DNA of 64,000 nt from Ptychodera flava (lineage: Eukaryota > Hemichordata > Enteropneusta > Ptychoderidae), in the NCBI RefSeq assembly GCF_041260155.1, contig NC_091940.1, forward strand, positions 25,534,370 to 25,598,369. Reading direction: 5' to 3'. The notes under the pieces are model-generated. The model had not been told where the DNA came from, did no database searches, and worked only from the letters and a program-made list of their open reading frames with translations. The translations under genes and the position numbers were made by a program. Below, piece by piece: positions 12,029 to 26,200 of the stretch (positions within the stretch are counted from its first letter, which is position 1; each line of letters begins with the position of its first letter).

Positions 12029-15000
12029 ATGATGAGTTCACAACTGACAAAATATCTCGTTTTGAGGCGATGTTTCCACCCAAAAGACATTGCAAGTCGT
12101 TGGTTCGACTGTGTAAATGTGACAGCCAGTTGCACACTTGTCAGGAAATACTCGACGAAGCGAAAGAAGACGAAAAGGAAACTGACCGAGAAGCAGCTGG
12201 TATGTAAACTCCGTAATGTAAACATAACTGCAGAGGTGGGAAAGAGGTGTTAAGTGCGGGTCCGGTAATCCAAAGGTACATACATTCGTTTATAGTGTGT
12301 GTAATAAACAATAGATTCATTTACGATCAGAAGTAACTGATAAAGTAGTCCCTTCCTGGCCCCGCTACTGTCTGTGATGGAGATCAAATTGACAGTGTTT
12401 TCATTCTGTGGCGAAACAGTAACAATAATAATAGGTTCTCCAGCTCGTTACATGACAGCCCCAGTAACTTAGCTCTCTCTATTTTACCCGCATGAAGTTT
12501 GGTATATTTTACTCAATTATTTTATTCCTCTCGATATTACCTGAACAACAAAGTATTCGTCCTCAGCTTACAACATGTGGACATATCCTGCATTCTGCTA
12601 ATCAACAAAGCCTGTTGCAAGTTGTTTACAAGTAATATTGAAAACAATTAAAATTATCATGTCTGAAGTTGAATTCAGTTGTCAACAATAACAAGTGGTC
12701 AACAATAACAACTGGCTAACAACATATATTTAAGCAATATACCACACCCAGTGACAGTATACCACGAGATTTTGACCAGTTCACAACATATGTGCACGAG
12801 CGATAGCAAGTGCACATGTGAAGTGATAGGAAAGGTCAAAATTTAGTGGTATTCCTGATGCTGAGGTGGTTTCTTGCTATTACATCATAATATTGAATTG
12901 AAATTCTGGCATGAAATACACAAAGGGAATTTTTCCTTAGCTGAAAGCTCGTGCCCAGCCTGTTCTAACTGCACATGTGCTGTATTGTGCATATAGCACA
13001 GTTATTTTCATGTCTCGACCAATCAGATCACAGTATTGGTGTTTGACCATGCTTGAATAGCTGTACCATGGTTTGTTGAAAAAAATGCAAACACAGTAGA
13101 GTAACTCTGATGCAGAGCATGAATTCATCAAGAAACAGCAATCTATACAAAACTGAACAATAATATTGAAAAACCTGTCAGAAGCTACACACATGGGAGC
13201 TTGCATCACATCACAGCAACAACAGCCAACATGTCAGGGATGTTGGGTGAACACTCTACAGGAACCCTTGGGGAGAACCATTTGATTTTAGGGGTGGGGT
13301 TGGATGACACATACTTTCTTCTCACTTCCCATTTTAAATGATTTTGAAAAGTATGCTTCATTGAGAGAGGAGGTAGCATTTTTGTACAACTTTCCACTGA
13401 TTATGTCCTCAGCTGTACAGAATAATATGATGGAAAATAGGGAGACCAGTTGCACCTGTTTTATGAAACAAATGGATATTGATTTTTTCCAAATACAAAA
13501 GATTAAAGAAATTTACATGCTGACTTTTTCAGAGAATGACCCCTTCATTTTCTCATAAGTTGCTTCCCAAAAGTATGGCATTTGTAGTACACACAGAATG
13601 CAGAATGTGACTTTATGGTCATTTAACAGTTTCTTTGAAATTTATACTGAAATATCGGAACATACTTTTAATGAATATAATTAATCAATTATCTTGAGAC
13701 TTCACATTATCGCTTTTATGCAGAGCTAAAAAAGTTATAAGAAAACTAACGTTTGTTGGTACAAATCACTGAAATCAAACTGAATAGTGGGTAAATTGTT
13801 GTACACTGTCGTATTACTTTTTTTCTACGGTTCTCCCCTCACAGAAAAAAGTAATACGATAGCATAAAAGACCAACCTATCTCTACATCGGATATTAATC
13901 AGATTGCAGTTGTAGCTGTTATTGTTGAACACCGCAATTTTTTTTGTTGAAGATAACAAGATACTCCTTCATTTTTAATACCAGAGTAGACATTTCATAG
14001 ACTGGAGACGTGTTACTGTAACTGGCGGCACAGGTGGAGATGGCTGTGCGTCAATGCTGCGTTCCTCAAGAAGCCACTTTGGATACCCAGATGGAGGCAA
14101 CGGTGGACACGGAGGTCATGTCATTTTTAAAGGTGAGGAGAAATGGAATTCTGTGATGCTACTGGGAACAAATTTTAAGGTAAACACAAGACAATTGCAA
14201 AGCATGTTGCCTGACGTATAGTACAGGGCAACGTGTGACACAACTGTCAGAGTGCATACCTTTCAGTATTTTGATAACAAACTTACTACCATATATACAT
14301 CTCACATTCACAACTTGGGTGCTTAATTGGTTGTGTTGTGGCTATCTTCTGATCAGAACAATTTTTCTCTCAATTTCAAATGCAAGGATGGATTATGTAT
14401 GGAACATTCAAAATGCAAGACAAATCCTAACAATCATTTAGTGGGTCCCTTGCCACTGTTCAATAATAAAAAGCAGAGGCATTTGCAAATTTGGCACTCA
14501 GTGCTTGGGATGCCTTGAAACAGCCAGTGATAAGGAACGTGTATTCCATGCAGCCTTGTAATGTTTTATTCACCACCAGGAATAGTATTTTAGTAAATAG
14601 GTACAAACTTTGTTACCATACTTAAACTCATCAGACTGTATTAATACTCACAAAGAGTGTCTGAAGTCGTATCCCAAGTTTGATTTCAGTTTAATATGTA
14701 AAGATGGTTTAATATATGTAAATTAATACCTTGGGTGTGTATAACCTCTCACAAGATTCTTTGATATATAAATCATAATGTAAATTCATTTGACTCTAGT
14801 CATTACAAAAAGACTGTGCTCTCTGGAAAAAAAGCATGTACGATGTACTACCATTCTCTCGATCAAAAGTTAGGATCTTGCCTCAATGTTTTGCTGTATA
14901 TCTGGTACGGTTGCAAAAGTGATATATGACCTGTGGAAAAGTATACACAGCCTCTCCGCAAGGGCACCGTGAAAAGTAGAACGTCCCATTGACTCTTTAA

Positions 15001-18000
15001 CTTATGTTATTTCACTGAATAAGAATCCAGTCCTTTAATGCAGTGATGTTTGTGTGATGGTTTAAGTTCATCATAATGCTGATTTTCCTTACAGCTGAAA
15101 AGAAGATAATTTCATTGGAGTCCGTAAGACATCGGTACATGGGTGATGACGGTGGTAAAGGCGGCAAACAAAATTGCGACGGCAAGAATGCCAAACCTAC
15201 CATTGTCAAAGTAAGCGTGTACTTGGTAATTGTGGCGTTTAGTGTTAACACAATGGCACATTATTACGCCTGAAACAAAATTAATGTGTCAGAAGGGAAC
15301 GTCTGAGATTATATGTTTGCTTATTTGCTGGAAACTGAAAATAATGCATGGTTGTGCATAAAATAGAACAAATTATATTACGTGAAGAAAAGTTAAAAAC
15401 AGACAGTTAAATTTCTTTGATATGGTGCCTTATATGTTAGATTTTCAGGTCCAAGTTGAATCAAAGCTTTCAGACTGTTACGTACAGTTATCTGTTTTGT
15501 ACATTAATTGACATTTTTATGTGCAGTGGGAATGTATTTTTACAATTTCTGTTCAATGTTCAATGTTTTCTTGGTAATTGTTCTGTATACTTGCAAAATG
15601 TTGTCATGTTCAGCCTAGAAATAGCATTTTGTAAATCTTTAACATAGTAAAGACAATAAGTATTGCAACAGACATTGATTTGCTACTATTTATTAATTTG
15701 ATGATGAAGTAGTCAATCACTACACATGAACAGGAATTGAATATTTTGTATCTACTTTACAATTTGTGTCATTTATGTTATCCTTCTCATTGTTTAGGTT
15801 CCTGTTGGAACCATGGTGAAAGAGGACGGCGTTGTTCTGACTGATTTGAAAACTGAAGGTGATCAGGTAAATGAGACACTTGAGTTGAAAATTCTGGTTA
15901 GGAAGAAAATCATTTCGTATAAAACTTATTCCGACCTGTTGACCATATTGACAGTTCTACCACAGGGAAGCTCACTAATCCTGCCAGAATGCTGAACTTG
16001 CCAAGGTACATTTGTGTCATTCACATCTGCATAATTCACATCAGGAAGCAGCAACATTCTCAAGATGTCTGTAATGTGAGATCAGTTGCTCTTTAGATAT
16101 ACCACATTACAACAAAAGAAAGACCTTAAAAAATCTTCATTAAAAATATTGAACAGTAGTGGTCAGCTGTATGGAAAGCAGTAGTCAATAACTGATTTTC
16201 ATTTGATGGCCAAATGAAAGAAGTGTACCACTAAAGCTGTCTATAGCTAACTAGTGTTCCCGTTGGGAACATTACTGACAAGCCTCTTTTACCATATGCA
16301 GATATATGCAAATTGGTAATAACCAAGTACATCATAATTTAAAATAGCTCATGGTCATTCCGTTTTATAGAGGGAGACCATAAATAAAGTGAAGCGACCA
16401 TAAATAGCCGGATGAAGCAATGACCTGCTTGGCTCATCAGCCACCCCCCGCCCCCAACCATCATCACCACCACCACCTCTTCCCCCGCCTCCGTCCCCCA
16501 CCTCCCATGCTACCTATACCTTGGTATTTACTGATGTATTATGCTGATAACCATATAACATGCCATTGCATGTATATGTGTGGTATTTACCCATAGTTCA
16601 TAGCAGCACATGGAGGAACCAGCGGCAAAGGCAACTCTTTCTTTGTATCCAATGAGAACAAGTCACCAATGCATGCCACAAAGGGGTCACCTGGACAACA
16701 AAGATCATTGGATGTTGAACTTCGAATCATGGCCCACACAGGACTGGTGAGTTCAACGACTGACTTTTAAAATTGGATTGTAAACACAGCTCATATCAGA
16801 GTAAAATAGGTTGGTTTATTAATTAATTAATGTTTTTAGTGATGACCATGTAAAGTAACATCTACACAGGAGAAATTACCTATAAAATACTATTGATTCA
16901 GGTAGCAATATTTGAGACCAAAATAGAGCTCTTCACTATTACTTGAGCTCCAACCAAGGTGACATGTGCAAATCAAATGAAGGGCCAATTTGAATTATTT
17001 GGATGATGAACTCAGGGAGAAAGCAGGTATATGTGATATTAGTCAAGCTAAAGAATATCTTTTAAAGAACATCTTAAACATTTGTGTTGATATCTGAAAT
17101 TTTGTGTTCATTGCTACTAAGGTATTCCAAAGTTAACCCTGCAACTGAAATAGCAAACTGTCTATCAGCAGAGTATGTTTACAGAAGAGAGAAATTTCAT
17201 CCATACTTATTTAGGGTCTTGATTGATTCACAGGTTGAAAATAAAATTGAATGGTTCATTGTCTTGGTGAATGGATTGTTTTAATACTTCATTTTCATTT
17301 TAGTTCATTGGTTCACCAATAGCCTGAAAGACTTCAGATTTGTTTTGTAATCTCTGTCAGATTGGCTTTCCAAACGCTGGAAAATCTTCTCTACTGAGAG
17401 CGTTGTCACGAGCAAAACCTGCAGTGGCTGCATATCCGTTTACAACACTCAATCCGCATGTTGGTATTGTGGAATATGATGATTTGGAACAAATAGCAGG
17501 TGGGTAAAGAATTGTCGCAAGACATTTAAGACGGACCTCTGTGCATATTTCATCTGTTGTACCACACATCTTGCAATGAAAGTCACAAATGACGTGAATT
17601 GTGTTCATGACAATCCTCACTCCCTATCATTTCAAAATGTTTAATTGTTTTGCTTTCATCAGAGTAAGAGAATTTGTTACGGTGACTGAATCATGCAAGT
17701 TCATTGCCTATGTATTATAAAAATATATCTGTGATGTAATGTGTGGTGTATACTGAAAATTATGCCATCAGAGTATAATTTACAAATTATGTCTTCAGCA
17801 GGATTTGAGTTCATAGTGATAATTTCCCACTCACATAAGTCATGTCAACCTATTAGTTAGTTCATGACATTAAAATAGCCCAACGTAATCTACATAAAAA
17901 CAAATGGAGATTTTGGTAGCTCACTCTTCATCCTAATTATGTAACTTGTGCAATGTGAGATGTGCCAAATATGTGAATGCGTCGTTTGTAAAGTCACCAG

Positions 18001-18711
18001 TTAAGCTCTAATTTTTTTTGAAATCCTGTTATATATCAAAACCAAAGACAGAGAGCATCTGTACGGAAAAACATAGATACAACATAAACATATGGAACGC
18101 TTGGGATATTTACTCAAGAAATAATTTTCAGTGATGAGAGAGAGATGACAATAGCTTTTCAATTTCACTCAGTACCATGTAGATTGAAAGATCCGTCGCT
18201 CGAGGGCACTCTGTACCCCCAGTAAGGGGGTGAGGCATAGACAGCGCCCTTAAGTGATGGATCTTTCAATTTGAGTACCATGCAACTGTAATTATCCGGA
18301 GTCTCTTCAATATCTTTTTACTTTCCAGTGGCTGACATTCCTGGTCTCATACGTGGCGCGCATCTTAACCGTGGACTTGGCCATTCATTCCTGAGGCACA
18401 TAGAACGCTGCCAGTGTCTGCTTTATGTGATAGACTTGTCGGTGGGGGAACCCTGGACTCAACTCTCTGATTTGAAATTTGAACTTGAACAGTACCAGGA
18501 GGGTCTGTCAGAAAGACCCCACACAGTCCTCGGGAACAAGATTGATCTGCCGGAAGCTGCGGAGAATTTGAAAAGACTCGTGGAGCATGTAATGCTGCCA
18601 GTAATGCCAATATCAGCTCAGTGTGGAACTAATATCGCAGAGTTAAAAGAGCAACTGAGGGAACTGTACGATGCAAATGTTGCCAATACAGTGGAAGATG
18701 TGGAAAGCTGA
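12029..18711 (+). CDS. MTG2: Mitochondrial ribosome-associated GTPase 2 (Obg family)
   Basis: MTG2 (GTPBP5, ObgH1) is a mitochondrial GTPase that acts in late assembly of the large mitoribosomal subunit. Seven exons join in phase: 12029-12199, 13985-14132, 15095-15210, 15798-15866, 16597-16746, 17361-17499 and 18329-18711, giving 391 aa (human about 406). Two consecutive ATG codons (12029, 12032) could start it. The first exon is rich in basic and hydroxyl residues, as in a mitochondrial presequence. Exons 2-5 encode the glycine-rich Obg fold ([39 protein letters not shown]). The G domain has G1 GFPNAGKSS (220-228), G2 in YPFTT, G3 DIPG (267-270), G4 NKID (334-337) and G5 SAQ (360-362). The protein ends soon after G5. 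No defect is seen. Confidence 0.95.
13809..13859. repeat. Short hairpin in MTG2 intron 1
   Basis: TCGTATTACTTTTTT and its near-exact complement AAAAAAGTAATACGA flank a short C-rich loop, a stem of about 15-18 bp with one slipped T. No function is inferred. Confidence 0.5.
16441..16507. repeat. C-rich, low-complexity tract in MTG2 intron 4
   Basis: A run dominated by C, with CCA and CCCC blocks, about 90 bp before exon 5 (16597). It is simple sequence and could form unusual DNA structure. No coding content. Confidence 0.6.
18180..18273. mobile_element. 94 bp MITE in MTG2 intron 6 with 9 bp direct flanks
   Basis: ATTGAAAGATCC near the left end is matched by GGATCTTTCAAT near the right end, and the pairing continues imperfectly inward to AGGGC/GCCCT. 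The block is flanked by the direct repeat AGTACCATG (18171-18179 and 18274-18282), which reads as a target-site duplication. It is about 55 bp from the splice acceptor of exon 7. Family not assigned. Confidence 0.65.
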
Positions 18712-20282
18712 AATCTAATTTTTCTATCATAGTTATGATTGTCATTATAATTCCTGAACATTTTAATTATCCTGACCACTTTCGATATTTGGTCTTGGCC
18801 AAAGGCAAGGCAGGCAGACTCCTGCGTATGTCTAAGAAAGCCTTCAAAATATCTCATGATCAAGTGTAACCGATCATGAATCATAGTACTTGAATGCTGT
18901 AATTCAACATTGAAATATTTGAAAGATGCAGAAAAACTTAAAATTATCAAAGTACATTAATCTCACCACTTTGGATGTAAATTTTTATGGCTACATGTGT
19001 ATAGTACATTCAACCTGTTCATCCCCATTCTCTGTGAAATGGTCCCCAATCACTATTGAAAACAATGGGCTTTGGGCCAAATCATGGTGGTAAAAGGGTA
19101 AATGATCCATCTGTATTTAGGGTTACCTTAGTCTCAGACTGGCCATTGAGAAGTGTGTTTTCAGTCTCAAAATGGTCATCATGGAGTGGCCATAGGCTGA
19201 GAATGGTCGTTAGTGAACGGTCAAGGTGATATTATTGACAGAAATGGTTATTGAGAAAACTGTTCTAATGGGGACACATCATAGGAGTTACTGAAAGTGT
19301 TTTATATTGTCAATCTACAGTGAATGATCATGTAGGTATGAGTAAAAAACAAAAAGTCATGGTTGACAACTGTTGAAGCATCTCCAAGTTTTATTATAAA
19401 AAGTTGAAAGCTGCATGTACAATAAACTAACACATAGTTGAATACTGGTATATCTGGCAAGTACTGAGTATCAAAGGCAGTTCTTAATTGATTATATAAA
19501 ACTACAATTTGTTTATGATATTTCAAATATCTATAAGCTGATCATGAAGCAAAACATAATGGGAAAAATCACATGAAAAGGTCTTTTTTCTTTCTGAGAT
19601 GAAGTAATATGATGAGTTTTAAAAGACATCACATAGTCTTGAGTATTTCTTGGAACTCGTACGATTAACATTAAAAGCCTGATTGATAACTTAATGCTAC
19701 TGAATAAAACACTGAAATTATTACTCAACACTTTTGATAAGTAATTTGAGGACGGTAACAAGATCAAAATGGTTCTCTGTGACTGATATTACGTTACTCT
19801 GATTACATACAACACAACAACAGCAGTTTGATACCAAACAACCAGTTTGGTAAAAATCCAACATTTTAACCCTTTGAGTGCTGTTATTTTTCCAAACCAA
19901 ATTTTACTGCAACATTTAACTAGGTTTTATGAACTTTTCTGTATTTTTTTTGGATAATTTTGGGCCCAATGGACATCATTTTTCATTGGCTACAGTTTTT
20001 TATCAAAATTTTGGCAAAAATCTGAAAAAATTTGACTGGGGTACATTTTATAAAGGTGAGAAAAATTGACTTTGGCACTCAAAGGGTTTTTAATACAGAA
20101 CCTCAACTCAACTTTGGTAATATTACCCTGTTCCCAATGACAAGTTTTGTCCATAATCAAAATCATCGGTAAAATCTGAATAGATTCTGAATGTAAAGAG
20201 CTGGACAAACCATAAAACACACTGAAGAAAGAAAACATACTAAAATGTAAATCTGTGAGTCTAGACTGCTTTCAGGAACCTT
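18712..20282. other. Tail-to-tail gap between MTG2 and PARP2
   Basis: No exon is recognised. It should hold both 3' UTRs. An AATAAA at 19421-19426 is a possible plus-strand poly(A) signal for MTG2, about 710 bp after its stop, and a minus-strand AATAAA (TTTATT at 19390-19395) is a possible one for PARP2; neither is certain. A piggyBac-like MITE lies at 19870-20086. Confidence 0.5.
19870..20086. mobile_element. piggyBac-like MITE, copy A
   Basis: The ends are CCCTTTGAGTGC and GGCACTCAAAGGG, inverted repeats of about 12 bp. The left flank is TTAA (19866-19869) and the right flank is a near-TTAA in a T run. TTAA targets with CCY-starting ends are the piggyBac pattern. The interior, about 217 bp in all, closely matches copy B at 20953-21168 (for example CATTGGCTACAGTTTTTT in both). 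Confidence 0.7.
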
Positions 20283-23200
20283 CTACTTGAAGTGAAATTT
20301 GATTTTCACAAGATATCGCATTTTAATCTGATTTGTGTTGTATACAATATACTCATTGTAATTCAGGGTGTAGCCCTGTGGGTTGGTAACTCCAGTGTTG
20401 ATGCCTTTGCCAAGCGGAACCACTGTACCATCAGACCTGTGGAATATCAACAATGAAAGAAAAAAATTTCTAATAACTTGCTTGAATGCACCTTGGAACA
20501 CTTTTTGAACCAAAACTTTTACAATACTTTTTAGGATTGCTTGTGTGGAGCCAATTTGTAGCCTGTTGAGAAAATAAATTATATTTTTGCTCTTTTGTTT
20601 TTGTAAAAATTGGAAAACTTATTTTTCCCAATGTAGCTAACACTTGGTCTAGCAGCCATTCAGTGACCTGCCCCATTGCACAATTGCATAAACAACTCTT
20701 TTGGCTGTCCTGCATTTATTGCTTCAGTTACCTCATATTTCAAAACGAGAAATTACTCATGAGAATAGTCACAGGTGTTTCCCTCTAGAGTTTAAGAATG
20801 TTGCTGCATTCATAGGGAATTCTGGTGACATCATGATGTGGTGTCATACATTTTGTATCCATGGCTGAGGAAAGCTGGTCCTTCCACCAGCAAATCATCC
20901 TTGACACAAGCATTGCTCCATGTCATGTGCTCATCATGTCAACAAGTATTAACCCTTTGAGCGCTGTAATTTTTTCCCGCCCAAATTTTAGTGCAAAATT
21001 TTACCAATTTTTATGAATTTTTCTGTAATATTTTTATAATTTTGGACCAAATGGACATGACATTTCATTGGCTACAGTTTTTTCTAAAAATTTTGGCAAA
21101 AATCTGAGAAAAATTGACTGGGGTTTATTATATAAAGGGGACAAAAATAGACTTTGGCGCTCAAAGGGTTAATTTGTTCTTATTTGAAGAGTGCTATCTT
21201 TTGTGGATACCATTCATACTCACGTAGTGTGATTTTTGGAAGGATCTGGTGCAATCCGTCCCAATCCCTTGACACTGTGCTTCCCTGCAGGCAGCTTGTC
21301 AGCCTTGTAATCAGCATTGAGTAGTTCATTTGCTGTACCAAGTGATACCTGTAAAATTCATGTACAGACAACATGGGCATGACAAGTGTTATCTTATGAC
21401 AATAAAACTCATGTCCTACTTGTGCGGAATTTCCTTAACACAAAAAATTTTAGTAGATCAATTTGACCAAGTCAGGTCAGTCTTTTAAAATAATGTTGTC
21501 TGTTGAACAAAACTGCATTTTCCCTATGTTTTAAAGTACTGGCCCACAGTATAACAACATACATGGTACTCAAAATCATTTACATCCAAACTGTCTGAAT
21601 GCAAGTTTCATCACTTTGTCAATTTTCCAATCAGGACAACTTTTACACATACAGGATGAGCTATATATATATAAATCAGTTGAATATATCTCCTCGGTTT
21701 CATCAGCAGAATTCCTGACTGCCACTGAAGATTGGCTACATATTCACCAAAAATGGCCAAACATTTGAAGAAAATGGTATAATTTTCATCGCTATATACC
21801 TACTCATATTCTCAAACACCATGTACAGTGAAACTGCCATTACAATAATCTGACTTACCTCACTGAGAAGGCAAAGTCCGACATCTTTAGACTTGGTTGC
21901 AAAGCAATAGTTGGCTGATTTTGATGACATGTCAGCGAAGTACACACCTTTCCCAAACTGAAGGCAAAATAAATACATCGTGTCAGCTTATAATGCAACA
22001 CCGAGCATTACCTTGTGAGTTCCAGCTACACTCCAATCAGTTTGCTTGGAGCCCGACAAGTGGAATGGACTGGAAAGTTTGGCTGCCAACAGATGGTGCA
22101 AAATAATTCTCTTTTTCTGCAGCATGGTATGGTTTGATTATCAAATATAGGAGACTAAGAAATGCAGATGGTACAATGACCTGCTGTAACATGACACAGT
22201 GAAAAGTAATATCCACCTGTCAAAATGAGTGATTTATCTGCTCTGAGTGCCAACATCTACACAACTTGATACTGACTGTGTCATTTCAATATCACATTAC
22301 ATACACAGAATTAACCTCTAGTCAAACACAATATTGGCTCAGCCTGTTGAAGCAAAATGTGATGCTTTTTCATGGAAAAGGTGAATAGCCATTGCATTTT
22401 CTTTTTGTTCCACTGCACAGCACAGTGAGTTCAAGATTAAGAGTACCAAAAATTACGAATACAGGTAAAGCAATCATCCTATGTGAAAAGGAAGGTAATA
22501 GGAAAACCACAGCTTACCAGCCATGATGTATGATGCATCTTCTGTGTATCAGGTAAAAATAATACATGGTATTTCCAACATAGGGGGCGCACTTTCAATA
22601 TACTTACCATGTAACCAGTCACTGGAGCTTCAGGTGGAGCAATTCGCAGGCCTTTACTAAGAATTCCCATGTAATTCGTCAGACGTGATCCATGCCATAA
22701 CAACATTCTAAATAAATAAAATACAAACAAAATACATGGGGTTTTCAGCTGTGCCAAAATTTTTGCCAAAATCTGAATGAAGACAAATGGGTGGAGAACA
22801 AGGACCAAATTTCCAGCCAAATATAGAACTACAACAAATGAAATTCTACATCAAGTACTTAGATTGATGTGACGATGACTGCACCCGGTCAGTTTGTTGC
22901 TGTTTGGGATGCAGATTTCTTTGCAAGGCGATTGGGTAACATGTAGGTGAACGGTTATTGTGTAGGTGATTGGGTACCGTGTAGGTGACTAGGTACCATG
23001 TAGGTAAATGGGTACCATGTAGGTGAATGGGTACCGTGTAGGTGACTGGGTACAGTGAAGGTGACTGGGTACCATATAGGTGATTGAATATACCGGTAGT
23101 GTAGATGAATGATTAACATGTAAGGTGACTGGGTACCAATTTAGGTGACTGAGTACTGTGTAGGATGGATACAATTGTGGGTGAATGGGTACCACAGACG

Positions 23201-26200
23201 TAAATGGGTATCGTGTAGGTAAATGGGTACCATGGGGTGTCACTTCGAATCCCATTATAAAATAACCATATCATGTACATTACAAAGTCTATTTCTCCCA
23301 TGAAATAAAGAGAATACCTGTTTCCATAATCTTTAAAAAGTTCTTGCTCCTTGTCCTTGTCCACGGCAAAGACATCCAGGACTTCCATTTTGTATTGATT
23401 GTGTGTGATTGCGTGAGTGTTCTTGACATAGTCGCACACCAGCTGTAAACAATGCAGAAATCCAAACTTGTCATTTCTCTTGAGTAAATAATATGTAAAT
23501 ATCGATAAGGAAAAATGGATCAAAAAACTGGAATGAAAGATTGATAGCACAATACTTGTTGTCTGAGCAGCTCAAAAATCTACACTCTGACACTGGTCAC
23601 AAGATAGTTTGTCAGGATAAGTTTCATCACATGACCTAACGTAGAAGTCTACATAATGCAGGATATTTGGAAAGATAAGGACATGCATACAAATACACAC
23701 TGAAATGAAAATGTCACACAAGAAGAAACACCTTTTACCTTAAACTCTGGATCTGTTTTTTCTAATGGGTTGAGTTGACATTTCATTGCACTGTAATGTC
23801 TGTCAATAGGATTAGCAATTTCTCCGGTTTCGATTTGATGATGTTCATAGCTATTTGGATGTCACCCAGTGCCTGTCAGTGAACAACACAGTCCAGGTTT
23901 AGTCATTGTGTGCTAAAATGCATCATGTTATCATGTGTGAAATATGCCTACTTGGAAATACACATTTTCAGGAAAACCTCAGTAAAATCTTGATGCTGAA
24001 ATACTGTAAAAGGAACTTTGATCCATTGTGCCACTTTTAACAAGCCATTTCCATGCCAGCCCTCAAACTACTTTACTTTATATTAAGTTTATACACTGTT
24101 CATAGTCTTCTACGTACATTTGATTGTGCAAAATTCAAACTGTACAACCCTTTGTTTTATTGTACAAAAAATACCTCACTAGATTTCACAACACTGTCCA
24201 AAATTTGAAGAACTCCATGTCCTTACAAGGAAAAGTTAGGCACATTTATAATATTATAATTGGCTACATGCAGTTCATTACTGTTAAAAATTATTATTTT
24301 AATGTCTTTTCAGATCAAAGGAGGAAACAACATGCCAACTTACTTCCAGAAGGTCAATTTCTCTCTGTAAATCATCTTCACTGCGTATCACAGGGGGCCG
24401 CTTCATTCTGAAAAATTCAGTCAAATGGTAGAATTCTTTTAGTTAGTTCAGTTTTTGTCTAAAGATGTACAAACAGTAGCATCACTTGGCAAACACAGTC
24501 CCACAAGTCAGTGCGCATCAATGGTTTTGAAGAAACAACAAAATAAACCTGCCTGACACTTGCAAACAAAATACTAAAAGTTCAGCTGTGAAAAAACATT
24601 ACAACTGGACACAGATCACAACAATAGTTTTTGTTAAATATTAGTGATATTCCCTATGATATAACAATGCAATCGACTGAAAAGTCAGAGGCAAGGTACT
24701 CTGTTTCTCAAACCAATATTTATATTCATAAACCCATAGCAAACCAACTGCACATAATATAATATAGGTTTATTGAAATCTGCAAAGAATCAAATAACGG
24801 ATTCGGAAGGTTTGCTTGTTTTGGCAACTTAACAAAGCTAAATCTATTTTCTCCACAGTTGATGACAGAAATTGTCTGAAGCACATTGTGACAAGCCATG
24901 TACCATTTGAGTCTCTTTTCCGTGCAGGAGGTAAACAGAAACATGGGGAAGTTGTACAAGTTCAGTGCATTATATCCTGTCAAATATCCTTACAACTGGA
25001 CTTACAGAGATTCAACTGTCATTTCCGAAGCTAAGACCACAGTCAAGTTCAATGAACATGCACCTGGGTATGTACTATGACACGCCATGCCAATCACGCT
25101 GTACACTGCACAGCATAATGCAATCCACATAGATGACACTAACTTACCCAAAGTCATGTGGTATCCTGGTATAATATGCATCACACGCCTGGATGAGTCT
25201 GTTTCCAATGATGTTGTTCTTGATGCAGTGTTCAATTTCTTTCAAGGCACCAAGACCTGCTTTTATTTGATCGTCAGTCAGTTTGCCGAGCGGGGCTTTT
25301 TTTGCGTCATATTTCATCTCGATCACGGTATCTTCCATGGCTTTGACATTGCAAATCATTTCAACAAGAGCCTGAAATGGAAAGATTTCTCTTTTAATAT
25401 CTCAACAAAAAAGACTTATAAATCACTGCCGAGTCTTGCGATCATCCCATGAAAATGAATTCTTAGGTATTTCCAAAGGTAAATGAGCAAAGATCTGGGT
25501 TAATTCATTGAACTACTTGATAGTTTTATATCAGTTGAAAATTACACAATTCAGATTTACTGAATATTGTTGTAGTAGATTGTGTCAAACGGTCAATTCA
25601 ATTAAATATTATGTCATGATATACTGACTGAGAAGAGCCATCAACTGTGAAGTACATTGCTTCAACTATAGCAGCAGACACAAAATCCAAGAGTGAGGTT
25701 TTTGCTAGTCCTCATTCATTTACACACACAGTGCCTGACCTCTTCAGACAAAGTGAAAGCAGATTGTATAGGTGAAGCTTCCAACATGGTCACAAGACGA
25801 TTTCTGACCCATGAAGGAAAGAAAACTGGCACGGCATTCAGTGATAAATTACCTGGAGTCGTTTATCCAGCTTGGAGTCCGGAATCGTAGTCTCTTTCTT
25901 CTTGGCTTTTGACTTGGAGTCTGTTTCAGTTACATCGTCCTGCGAGACACACAGCTTTTGATCAATTATACTGAAATGTACATGTATCCTCAACTTTCAA
26001 TCAATGACACTGCTAAACTATCCCTACTTCCAGTCATTGACAGTATGTCAATTTCCAACAAGTGACATCACTAACTGTCTTCACTTTGAATCAATGAAGC
26101 GGCAAGGTCTATCTCTCAATGATTAAGACTGCACAGTATCTAAATTTCAAATCATTAACAGAGGAAAAACTTAAACTTTCAATACATGGAACCACACAGT

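Noticed and set aside
22989-23550. 145 aa frame with PFTY-type repeats joined to PARP2 sequence
   Set aside because: Only the part matching exon 12 (23318-23442) is coding; the rest reads through the donor into the intron minisatellite.
25087-25452. 121 aa plus-strand frame
   Set aside because: Antisense shadow of PARP2 exon 9 (25148-25371).
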